This document shows positions 1 through 9,242 of a stretch of DNA of 64,000 bases, in pieces. How positions within the stretch are numbered: position 1 is the first letter of the stretch; every line of letters starts with the position of its first letter. A program made the position numbers and the translations under genes. The notes beneath the pieces were generated by a model. It had not been told where the DNA came from. It did no database searches and saw nothing but the letters and a program-made list of their open reading frames with translations. Location: the NCBI RefSeq assembly GCF_015832195.1, contig NC_052017.1:68263801-68327800 (forward strand), given 5' to 3'. The stretch is from Motacilla alba alba (lineage: Eukaryota; Chordata; Aves; Passeriformes; Motacillidae).

Positions 1-546
1 AATTGCTTTTTAAATATGTCTAAAAGCCTAGGCCTGCCCACAAGGCTTTCCAGCTGTTTAAGACGCTTTGCAATGGTACATCCTTTTGCAACACTACTTA
101 TGACCTGGTTTTGTTGCTCCAAGGTGCAAGTGTGGACCTCTCACAACAAATGGCAAATGGCTTTTAAATGACAAGTTGGATATGGGCAAGATATTCCCTG
201 GCAAAGGAAAAATAGTGTTAAAATAAACTTGGCCACATACTGTTTCACAAGCAGCCGTGGTATCATCTGCCATGAAATATCACGTGTGTTATCAAGCACA
301 AGGAAGCAGGATGACACCGTTTATGTGAACAAGGAGAACAACACAAAGAGTTTCACGCCCATCCTTGAAGGGAATCCCTTGGGAATCAGTGAAGACAAAT
401 GCTATGTTGTCAGTTAAACTGCTAGATGTAGTATTCAAGGTTCTTAAAACAGATTTGAATTAGGAGATTAGTGTTCAGGTATTTAGACAGAGCATCAAAA
501 AGAATGGAGAAAAAGAAAATCTTCTCTGTAGTCTTGCACCTGAACT
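1..546. other. NQO2 3' UTR or downstream flank
   Basis: No coding exon was recognised here. The 62-codon open frame at 229-417 resembles nothing I know. This stretch should hold NQO2 3' UTR, but no canonical polyadenylation hexamer was seen on the minus strand. Confidence 0.5.
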
Positions 547-720
547 CTACTTGAAATACCACTCAGGAGAGCAGTCTATGGGTTCTTCCTTCCAAAGAGT
601 CTTCAGACGCTGGGTCCAGGCAGCCAGCATCTCCTTCCTCTTCTCCTCAGAGACATTCTCTGGAGCATAACAGATGTGAGGTTCAAGGACTTTGACACCA
701 CAGAAGTGCATGATTCCATG
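547..720 (-). CDS. NQO2: NQO2 terminal coding exon with zinc-site residues
   Basis: It encodes 57 residues and a TAG stop. It opens with HGIMHFCG, whose two His residues match human zinc ligands 173 and 177, and carries the matching Cys in [13 protein letters not shown]. The C terminus is one residue shorter than in human. The acceptor ttttaatccag follows a pyrimidine tract that contains a 15-base T run on the transcribed strand (733-747). Confidence 0.95.
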   Translation of the reverse strand, partial: HGIMHFCGVKVLEPHICYAPENVSEEKRKEMLAAWTQRLKTLWKEEPIDCSPEWYFK

Positions 721-3700
721 CTGGATTAAAACAAAAAAAAAAAAAAAGAAAGAAATGCCTCAGGAAATACATACTCCTAACTCTTACTTTCATTTGAAGA
801 ACATGGAAGATTCAAATCTGTTCTGTTTCTCTGATCTGATATCAGTCCAGGTCTCTTAATCTGTGCATTTATCAGGAGAAGGGAAGTAAATTGCTGTTAA
901 ACACATAGGACTGCCCTCTCTGGATACTGTATGCTGTTCAATTTGCAAGGATAAGGGACAGTCTAAAGTTCATTGTCTGGTTTGAACCTCCTCAGATTGT
1001 TCCTGAACTGCAGTGTGTTTTCACATCTACTTCCATGTTGGTTTCTTGGATATATTTTTTTTTTGTTTTGGTTTGTTTTGGTTTTTAAGCTTTTGCCTCT
1101 GGCTTAGCCATATGATCCTGTATGAAGACTGGTGCCTGTGGAAGTTCATCTTGCCATTTTCTCTCTGTGTGTTTCTGAATTCTGAGTTGTGTTTCATGTT
1201 TTTGTCACATTTACTTGTGAGCTGTGCAGCTGGACAGCTCCTCAGGGGTGAGGAGCTGGTAACTGCAATGGGGAGGAGATCATGGCATCCTTCACGAATT
1301 GGGTAACCACGGGGAACAGAAACCCTGCACACTAGAGCCAAAGGAAATCCTGTAACACCAGAGACACTGGAAGAGCTGACAGCAGAAGCTTTCCTCAGAT
1401 TGCAAGCTGAAGGAAGGGGGACAAAACAAATTTTAAATTCCATGGATTTATGAAGTAATCTCAGGATTTTAGAGCCCACTTTATAACCTGCAGATGCTTG
1501 GAACAGGCAACTTAATTATTTCTTATTATGTTTTGTATAAAATAATCAATAAAAATTGTTTATAAATAGATGTAATAGTAAAAATTAAAGCAAACAGTAA
1601 CCAAATATTCATATATTGTACCTGCATGGGCCATAGGAGATAGCGAATATCACCCCTGATTGCATACTTCTCTTTGCTTCCTCCCGTAGTGAAAGAAAAC
1701 AAGGATAATTTGTCCTAGAATTAGGAAAGTGGTGCTTGAGTTAGACATGTTTATAGAACAGTGGCTGTATAGTTACAAAGATATTTGGGGGAACCTGGAC
1801 AGCATGAATTTCTAGAGGAGTGGGTGCCCACTTCCTTCCCAGATGTTCCAAGGACTGGCAGTTCTGAGGCAAAGATTAATGTCATACAATTCCATCAATG
1901 GACTTAGTGTCTGGTCTTTGGGCAGAGATGGGTTAAAAAGAAAACCAATTATGTGCCTGACACCCTTATGTGAAGGAGGGCTGATCCTTTTTCTTCTCAT
2001 GTAAGATTTGGAAAACTGTAGCTGGAAAGCCCTCCATTACTGTGAAAATCTCTATTCCTGTCCTCTCTGACTGCAGAAATTTTTTGCTTAAGTCCCCCTT
2101 CAAACTTGGGCTTGCTTAACCACCATGTTTCTTCTGCTCCTGTGATTATGTTATTAGCCATGTGCTCAGCTTCTCTCATCTCAGTTTTAGCTTCTGTAAT
2201 CGAACTGACATTTTTCCAGTGCAGTATCCCAAATGTCCTGAGACTGTACTCCATCTGAAGCTGTGATCATTGGGGATTATGCCTATTTCTGTCAGCAAGG
2301 CAGCCATTTCTGAAATTTAAAGAAACTGAAATGTTTGAAACCGGTAAGAACATCTGAACTAACAGATTAACGTGCAGTGAAATAAATGTGAAACTAATAT
2401 TGATTGCTTTTTGATGCTGCATTTGTTACCAAATAAGATCTATGAGAGATAGTGGGATAGAATTTTCCAGGGATATTCCCAGTGCTGTGGGGAGTTAAAA
2501 ATGGATGACTTGACATCTAGAGATACTGCTCTTGCCAAATTAAAAGCTACAGAGAGGAAAAGGTTCAAAGTAAATAGTTGCAACAGAGGCTCATACTCCA
2601 AGTATTTCAGATCTCTGATTAAGTTTTATAGTTCAACTCCAACCTTTGACATCTAATCCCAGAACAGGACTTTGACACCTGGTGTGTCAGTGATAAGAGA
2701 AGTCCTATAGTGGTGGGAAGACAGTAATTATTGGAAGTGAATTGATTTAAACTGTTTGCAAACTGTATGCTACCACAGTACACACTGATACTCCTAATAA
2801 ATGATAAACCCCACATAGCAGGCCAATAAAGATCTATAGGAAATCATTTAAATCTTTTGGAAATGCTGCAGTCTCCTTATTTTCTTACCCTCCAGACAGT
2901 GTGAACAACCCAGAAAATCACTCAACATATAACCAAAGCATTATTTCAGGGAAGCGTAAAGTGAGACCTCTAAGCAACTGCAATGGAAAAGAATGAACAA
3001 GGCCCCATAGAACATGGTGCAAGCCTTGACCTTAATAAAACAATTCCAAAAACATACCTGGAGCAAACCACCATCATAAACCTTGGACAAATCGTAAGCA
3101 AAGCCTCGGACCAAGACTCTGTCCATCCAGCCCTTCAAGATTGCAGGCATGTTGAACCAAAACAAGGGAAACTGGGCAAAGAGAAAATTACCTGGTTAGC
3201 ACAGAGAGTCTGGGCCACCCTTAGGCCTGTTGTACAGGACAAATCCTGTCCTCTGAACCTGCTCAGATCCTGTACCTTCTCCAGCTCTCTGTTAGCAGAG
3301 GTAGTAATTATGCCTGGCAAAAGAAGCTGAAGTGCTTTCTGTTTGTGGTAACCTCAGGGCCAGACCTGAGCACCTACAGCACACCAGCACTGTGGGGCAC
3401 ACAAGGGTTTCCATGCAGAATAAAGATGGAATAGGATGAAGTAGGAGGGTGCCATTTAATTCAGATTTAAGACTGTACAGAATCATGTCTCCTATGGCTG
3501 AAATGCAAAAGAGTCGAATATCTTATCAGCAGGATTGACATCTGGTGATGAGTTCTGATGTGACAGTCTGGTGACAAATGCCAGGAGATCATAGGAAAGA
3601 CTTATTTTCAAAGCCTGCTGACATTATGCCACCAAGCCATGTCTAAGGCCAATGGGGGAACACAAAGAAATGTAAGGCTGCTACTTCCCTTCAAAGTACT

Positions 3701-6405
3701 TTGTGATTTGTAGACACAGGGGAAAGAGCTGGCACAGTGGAGAATGGACGTGGACTCTTAAGTTCCCTAATCAATTCCCAGTAGTGTTTCTGCAAATCAG
3801 CAACAAATGAGAAGAGTCTACTTGGGAAAGCCCAATTCCCTGACTCCACTGGCTGCCTCCAGCTCCTTGACCAGGATATAAACCTTCCTCTGCTTTCTGC
3901 CAGCCTACCTGACATCCATGGTCACATATGTCTTTGTGCATCCATCAGAAAGTCTGGCCCAGTGTTGGGGTGTTCCTGGCGTTGCTGTTGTTTCAACCTG
4001 CATCATTGTGCTACTCAGTTACTGGATTTGCTGTAATAATGACCCAGATAATTGTACTACGGATCTGTAGTTTTTACTGTACCATTACCTAAAGTTGACA
4101 TCACAACTGAATTCTGTTTAAAATAATGACCTGAAAAATCAGCAGGTCTGCTTCCTGCACTTTCTTCTGCTCTTCAACCAGGTCTTTGGACAAACCTCCT
4201 CTCTTGTAAGCTTCCCAGGTTTCCACACCATAATTGAACGCTTCTGAGTTGTGCAGGTGACCTGTGGGTGGAAATGAACAGTCACTCCTTGCTCCCTGTG
4301 CAGTATCAGTGCCAGATAAGAGCTGAATGCAGGTTGCCATTCACAGTTCTGAACTGAGTTACTGCTTTCCATTTTCCCCACTTTCTTGTCTGTGTTGGAT
4401 ATTCAGCATCATCCCAGCTGATGGTGACTTGATTTTAAAAAGGAGAGGGGAATGTAGGATCTCAGAGTTCTGAAGCTTCACTTTCCTGTAGCAACACAGG
4501 AAGTGCAATGTGAGGACCCAGGCTTGCCTCAGGACTCTGGGGATGCAGGTGGAAAATGTAAGAGAATGTTGTTAATTGTTCTGCCTCTGCCCTAGGGCTT
4601 ACTGAGGCCATCCTGCACTTGTAAGCACTATGGAGTCGCTTTCCAGCCTCTAAAACTGGGAGATTCACCAAGGGATGGGGAACCAGTATTGGCCAGCTCT
4701 ACTGATTCCATGAGCAGGTCAGCAGTCTCTAGCAGAAGACAGGGGCAGTTGTAGCCTCGTGAACTCAACTCCAGCAAGTCCCAGAGTGGTATCTGAAGGC
4801 ACTTCCCCTCCATGAGAAATGGACTTTAGAGGCTGATTATGGACACGTGCTAATGTGTTTCTTCCTGTCGGTAGTCTCCCTGTGCTACAAAGTTCATGTT
4901 CAGGAGTGGACTTTAGAAATGCAGATGTCTGGTCATGAATAAGTTTCTTATTAATGAAATAAGTTTCTCATTAATCTCTTGATGATCTGAGGGCTGGAGC
5001 AGCTGTCCTATCAAGAGAGACTGAGAGCTGGGGTTGTTCAGCATGGGGAAGATTTCAGGGAGACTTTTTTCAGCTTTCTGGTACCTGAAAGGGGGGCTTA
5101 CAAGTCACTGGTTTTTGAGAGAGGCATATTTTGGCTGGGCTCACCAACAATGTCATTCCTTGTTGCTCTGGGCTCAAACTGCATGGCGTATAAATCAGAC
5201 ACGGTGACAGTGCAGCCCTGCTTGGTCAGCTCTTCCACAGCAATCTTCAGCAAAGATCCATTGAAGGACTTGGGCTCTTGATGTGCATAAACTATCAGGA
5301 CTTTTTTCCCTGGAGGCAGAAAGAAAACCAGGAGATCATTGCAGTCTAGGAGGCAGGTGCAGAACAGTTTGTAGAGTTGGGGCTCATTCCCCGCTCTTTC
5401 TGTAGTGTCTTTTCCCAAGGACACAGAAGCAGTGAAAGCAGAGTGACAGTGGCAGCATTTGACTCCTGCTCAGCAGCACTGAGTGACTCCTGAGGCCCTG
5501 ACTGCTGCATGTGCCCAGCCCAGCAATCCTGTGCTACACTGGGCTTTCCTAGGTGGAACTCAGTGGACAGAGGGGCTGTCCCATAGCAGGTCACACTGCC
5601 CAGCATCAGCAAAACACTGGCCCTCCTAGTGAGTCAACAAGGAAAGAGGAAATATTTTCTTTGCCATAGCCATTGTTTATAGATAACCAGAGAGCAAAAT
5701 TTACCGGGAGTATTGAAGATGACCAGGTCTGCAAAACATTCAGCTCCTGTTTCCTGACTGCCAAGGCAGAAATTCAGGCATCTCCTGAGTTCAGTTTCTC
5801 TGGTGCATGGCTTCAGCCCAGAAAAACACGTGCCAAGTGACAGACAAGTTTATGGTGTCACGGAAAACTAGTAGAAACTGAACTGAATATTTAATGAAAC
5901 AACTCATTTTTAACGTAAATTATATGGGGCAGTTATTTCACGAGGGTGCACAGTGTCCATGAAACAAGAGCTATGCAAAAAAGACAATTAAAAATTGCAG
6001 GTCAAATGTTATCATAAATTCAACACGTGTACAAACTTTTTAAACTCCTCTCTATATGTTATTCTAGAATATAAGAAGCAGTTGCCTCTTTGCTGTTCCT
6101 ACCAGCTCCCAGCAAACAGGGGGCTCTAGGGAGTGTCTGGAGATGGACAAGCTCCCCAAAGTGCTCAGTTTGATTCTGCAAAGCTGCCAGATTTTTTCCC
6201 TTTTGATGGAGCTGAGGGCGCTTGGGCAGAGTGTTTAGAGAGACTGGAGTTTTACAAGGCATCAGTTACTGAGGTTAATTCAGTCGTTTGGAAATGTAAG
6301 ACCTCAGTGTCTCAACTAAACACGGCAGAGGCCCCATCCCTGAGGTGCCCAGCGGCCACCCTGGAGCGAGCAGCGTTTTCACCCGCATTTGCTCTTACCT
6401 GCCAT
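547..6405 (-). CDS. NQO2: NQO2, NRH:quinone oxidoreductase 2 (complete, 6 coding exons)
   Basis: The coding sequence joins 6399-6405, 5145-5309, 4131-4261, 3058-3171, 1622-1714 and 547-720 on the minus strand. Every junction has GT-AG ends and the frame stays open for 227 codons plus TAG. The product is a cytosolic, homodimeric FAD flavoprotein of the flavodoxin-like quinone reductase family, which in mammals reduces quinones using dihydronicotinamide riboside. Seen in the sequence: N-terminal [20 protein letters not shown] with the FAD-phosphate loop; FPLFWF near residue 102; TTGG followed by the FAD-contacting Tyr; and HGIMHFCG plus a late Cys, matching the human zinc ligands His173, His177 and Cys222. 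The length fits human NQO2 (231 aa). It lacks the long C-terminal extension of NQO1, which argues for NQO2. Oddities are a three-residue deletion and several substitutions in the substrate pocket. No AATAAA was found on this strand between 546 and 1, so the transcript may end beyond the window. Confidence 0.95.
733..747. repeat. Poly(A) run (T run on NQO2 sense strand)
   Basis: Fifteen consecutive A bases form part of the polypyrimidine tract of the last NQO2 acceptor on the minus strand. Confidence 0.9.
1622..1714 (-). CDS. NQO2: NQO2 exon with shortened active-site loop
   Basis: This 93-base, phase-0 exon encodes 31 residues from [12 protein letters not shown] to YLLWPMQ. TTGG and the downstream Tyr, which contact FAD in human NQO2, are present. 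The corresponding human exon encodes 34 residues. Here [17 protein letters not shown] lacks three residues between the Tyr and the Gly-Asp, the segment holding human Asn161. The ends are clean: acceptor ttctag and donor CAG followed by gtacaa. Translation is open and similarity resumes on both sides, so a frameshift is not the explanation. Confidence 0.92.
3058..3171 (-). CDS. NQO2: NQO2 exon, FAD/substrate cleft segment ([19 protein letters not shown])
   Basis: This 114-base, phase-0 exon encodes 38 residues, the same number as human. FPLFWF provides family FAD contacts, and [10 protein letters not shown] is nearly invariant in the family. Compared with human, the pocket stretch GFAFDIPGFYD reads [11 protein letters not shown]. 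This changes human Phe126 to Tyr, Ile128 to Leu and Phe131 to Val (literature numbering, without Met). The acceptor is ctttgcccag and the donor gtatgt. Confidence 0.95.
4131..4261 (-). CDS. NQO2: NQO2 exon, central segment ([17 protein letters not shown])
   Basis: This 131-base exon completes a split Gly codon and then encodes 43 residues from [11 protein letters not shown] to EADLLIFQ. Human NQO2 has the aligned blocks FNYGVET and EQKKVREADLVIFQ. The acceptor is tttccacccacag, and the donor follows CAG as gtcatt, a slightly weak site. There is no gap relative to human. Confidence 0.95.
4937..4975. repeat. Short tandem duplication, about 19-20 bp unit
   Basis: Two adjacent copies of a unit reading GAATAAGTTTCTTATTAAT, the second with an extra A and one substitution, lie in an NQO2 intron. 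Confidence 0.8.
4985..5102 (+). mobile_element. CR1 LINE fragment in NQO2 intron
   Basis: GAGGGCTGGAGCA, GGGGTTGTTCAGC and GGTACCTGAAAGGGGG, in that order, match the conserved 3' part of avian CR1. It is antisense to NQO2 and ends about 40 bases from the donor of the exon at 5145-5309. Confidence 0.8.
5145..5309 (-). CDS. NQO2: NQO2 exon encoding the N-terminal FAD-binding segment
   Basis: This 165-base exon is in phase 1 at both ends and encodes 54 full codons from [12 protein letters not shown] to ATRNDIV. It holds the first beta strand and the His, Phe, Asn and Ser residues of [11 protein letters not shown] that bind FAD in this family. The acceptor is ctgcctccag and the donor is gtgagc. 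The segment is nearly identical to human NQO2 up to FEPRAT and then diverges. A CR1 fragment ends about 40 bases downstream of its donor. Confidence 0.95.
6399..6405 (-). CDS. NQO2: NQO2 coding exon with start codon
   Basis: Seven coding bases give ATG GCA G and are followed by a consensus donor (gtaaga). The split Gly codon is completed by GG at the start of the next exon, giving MAGKK exactly as in human NQO2, which fixes the start codon. The whole exon probably runs to 6441: on the minus strand a pyrimidine-containing ctcag acceptor lies just upstream, leaving about 36 bases of 5' UTR. An acceptor further upstream is possible. Confidence 0.9.
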
Positions 6406-6603
6406 TGCTGGGGAGCTTCACTCTTGATAATCTGGTACTGCCTGAGAACTCAAGTGAGAGATTTGCTGGTGAGGAACATCAGGACCAGGTGCGAGGGGAA
6501 TCGCCGGGCGCACGGCGCCGCTCCCGGTCCCGTGCCGCCCTCTGGAAAGCGGCTCCAGCACGGCCCCGGTGCCCCTGCCCAGCGCAAGCCGGGCTGCCCT
6601 TAC

Positions 6604-6650
6604 CTGCTCCCCGGGGCCCGGAGCACACCTGCGGCGGGGCTGGGAGCGGC
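6604..6650 (-). other. NQO2: Probable non-coding exon 1 of NQO2 (5' end unknown)
   Basis: On the minus strand a strong donor (GAGCAG followed by gtaaggg) sits at 6604/6603 in the GC-rich island, 162 bases before the proposed acceptor at 6441. Family members usually have a non-coding first exon, so this is the natural first donor. The transcription start was not located, and the upper limit given is only a guess; the exon could run into the CR1 fragment above it. Confidence 0.55.
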
Positions 6651-6653
6651 TCT

Positions 6654-6715
6654 TCATAAAATCACTGAATATCCTGAACTGGAAGGGACCCACAAGGATC
6701 ACCGAGTCCAACTCT
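6654..6715 (-). mobile_element. CR1 LINE 3'-end fragment in the NQO2 promoter
   Basis: Read on the minus strand, the segment matches the avian CR1 3' terminus: GGACTCGGTGATCC, then GGGTCCCTTCCAG, ending in a degenerate ATTCTATGATT-type tail. It is heavily 5'-truncated, as is typical of CR1. The same subfamily end is recognisable at 63022-63486. It has the same orientation as NQO2. Confidence 0.8.
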
Positions 6716-6800
6716 TCCCGGCGGCCCGGCCGGGCCAGCCCTAGGGCAGCGCCAGCGCGGGGCGGGTTCAGGATCGGCGCCGCCCGCAGCCACGGCTCCG

Positions 6801-8119
6801 GCTTCTTTTCCCTCTGCATCTGGTTTCATTTGACACCCCCCAGTTGCAGTTCTTGTACTGTGAGTGGCAGTGAAGGGGCAGTCCGTGCTCTACTCCCTTG
6901 TCCGCTGGTGATTTTGTGGACTTGCAGCGTGTGCCGGCTGAACCACGTCTTTCCTGGACTGTTCTTCGGTGGCGAACTATTTTCAGAAACCGCTTTGTAC
7001 TTTCAATCCTTCCCAGTGCTCTTCTCTGCCCCTTTCCAGTTTTACTGTATCATTTCTTGAAGTGAGGGAACCAGCTCTACGCATAGTTTTCACACTGTGG
7101 ACATGCCTTGCATATACCAAATAGTCTGATGGTTTTCTGCTCTGCGGTCCCTATAATCCCTGATGTAAAATTTGTGCTTTTTTGCCTGCTATGGAGTGCT
7201 GAGCTGATGAGTGCGTGGAACTATCTGTCATAATTAGAAGATTTTACTCCTGTGTGGTGATAGTCAGCTCAAAGCCCTTTATTTTAAAAGTGAGGCCAAT
7301 CCAGTTGTTTTGTCTCCCATAAGCAACTCTTAAGGTTCACAGAGACTAAAAATAACTTTCACTTGTCTAACCTCCTGAGCAGCATTCAGAGCACTGTGCT
7401 GGTCTTAGTTCTCATAGAGGTTAGAAACAACCCATCTGCTCTATGAACGACTTACCTATTGGAGGAATTTGGCACAGGTTTGTAGCTTAAATACTATTCT
7501 TCAAACATATTGTAGGTACACTTCCCTACTAGTATCTAAAATACTTCTACTCTTGATTTGTAGCCCCAAACCCTCTAAAGAAGATGAATAACTTTTATTC
7601 CCCAAAAATCTAATCAAGAAACTTGATAAAAATTGATTTTCTGTCGATTTTCTTGGGGCAGGCATGGGGCACATAGCAAAGAAGATTGGAAATAGGTTTT
7701 TTTAATAGCTGCAGTATTTGCTTATTGGTCTATTTATTTAGAAAGTTTCTGAGTTGGATTTAATTCTGTCTTCAGCTTGAGGGGAACAAAACACTCATTC
7801 TTAAAGAATGACCCCCACATCAATTGCAAGTTGTTTATTCTGGCATGGATACATCATCAGTTCTTGCTGAAACTGTTTCACTGCAGAAAAATACTTTATG
7901 GTTCGGTGAAGGAAAAGAGAGAAAGTGGTCATCATTTTATTACTTCGGCACTGGGATGACCTTGGAACAGAAAAGCTCCAGTCTTTATGTCAAGAATTGC
8001 TGAAACTTTTAACATGAAACAGCAGATGAGTGCTGTAGTGATGCATTGCAGAAGGTGAGGGTAACCCAGGTTCTTGTTCATAAATCCCTTGGAGAGGATT
8101 AGAGGGAAACAACACTGAA
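6801..8119. other. Gene-free flank upstream of NQO2
   Basis: No exon with a recognisable product or repeat family was identified. G+C falls quickly once the island ends. The open frame at 6569-7060 is a by-product of the GC-rich island. Confidence 0.5.
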
Positions 8120-8216
8120 TAATTGGTAAAGAAATGCTTCCTAATGTCCAGCCTGAACCCTGGTGCAGCTCTGAACCATTCCCACTGTGATTGGATCCAG
8201 GAGAGGAGAGCTCAGC
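8120..8216 (-). mobile_element. CR1 LINE fragment
   Basis: On the minus strand the segment reads as CR1 3' region, including GGCTGGACATTAGGAAGCAT and a degraded flank around the usual GTTCAGAGCTGC position. It is truncated at both ends and no 3' tail was seen. Confidence 0.75.
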
Positions 8217-9076
8217 ACTTCCATCTAAACTACTCTGACACAGACAGGTTTCTTGCTTCAAGGCAACAAAGAGTTCAGTCATAAACACAAATTTCTTCAG
8301 CAATTGAACTAGATGAAAGTTTCTCCCTTTCACTTTATCAGATGGCACAGGACACAATGTTGTGATGCACAATAGCTGTTGTATAAACTCGTGTGGAAAT
8401 GCTAATACTGTATTTGTGTGTGTATGTGTGCGTTTTCATCTATACAAATTGCATACTGTGGGTTAGAGTGCAAGGGATGGTCATCTTAAAAATAAATTAA
8501 TTAGGATAAATTAAATATATTAGGATATAACCGCACAGGAACTATTCTTACGCCTTTTCCTAGGATTGATATGACGTTTACAGTATACCAATGTTTTAAG
8601 ATACTGTGTATCTATTTGTTGTGCCCTCTAGCGCCCAGTGCCAGGGTTTACCTTTACAGCAGAAGTGAAGTCTCCGCCACGGACAAGCATTTAATCCCTA
8701 ATGCAAATTCCGCCCCAGACAAAATGTTTTAAGAGCCTTTGCTACCAGTGATAATAAACAGCAAGGAAAAACGATGCTAACCAACCGTTAGTGTGGGAGA
8801 AATCCTCTTTAGGATTAGTCTTCCATGACTTCTGCAGAGAACACAGCTACTGGGGGAACAGTTCTAAGCAGTGAGTACTGTGGTTCTGCACTGAAAAGTA
8901 AGAAAAAAGGAGAAACTGAGAAATAATATCCAACAGAAGATAGGTCTTTCCCCCCATACACGTCACAATAACCCCATAGCTATTCCTAGGCTTGTTTTGT
9001 CATGTAATAGAGATGACAGTCACTCTTGTATTGATCTTTCTCCTTAGAGCAGAAAGGTTGATGGGCTTGTGCAACA
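8217..9076. other. AT-rich non-coding stretch
   Basis: No gene was seen. A short imperfect TG run sits at about 8415-8432. Confidence 0.5.
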
Positions 9077-9242
9077 GGAAGGAAGGAAGGAAGGAAGGAA
9101 GGAAGGAAGGAAGGAAGGAAGGAAGGAAGGAAGGAAGGAAGGAAGGAAGGAAGGAAGGAAGGAAGGAAGGAAGGAAGGAAGGAAGGAAGGAAGGAAGGAA
9201 GGAAGGAAGGAAGGAAGGAAGGAAGGAAGGAAGGAAGGAAGG
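9077..9242. repeat. (GGAA)n microsatellite, about 41 units
   Basis: An uninterrupted GGAA tetranucleotide array covers about 166 bases. It is open in several frames, reading as a KEGR repeat, and so produces artefactual open frames. Its exact length may be affected by assembly. Confidence 0.98.

Larger units (their letters stand above)
6480..6800 (-). promoter_or_regulatory. NQO2: CpG-island promoter of NQO2
   Basis: A sharp local rise in G+C and CpG, set in AT-rich surroundings, spans the proposed first exon and its upstream flank. A GC box (GGGGCGGG, 6759-6766) is present and no TATA box was seen. A CR1 3' end interrupts the island at 6654-6715. No clear antioxidant response element core was found by eye. 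Confidence 0.7.

Noticed and set aside
6133..7060. Open frames of 203 and 163 codons near the NQO2 promoter
   Set aside because: They overlap NQO2 exon 2 and the CpG island on the opposite strand and match no known family.
7040..7230. Stretch upstream of NQO2 that first looked like a conserved exon or element
   Set aside because: No open frame or known repeat or protein motif could be assigned; left as unexplained flank.
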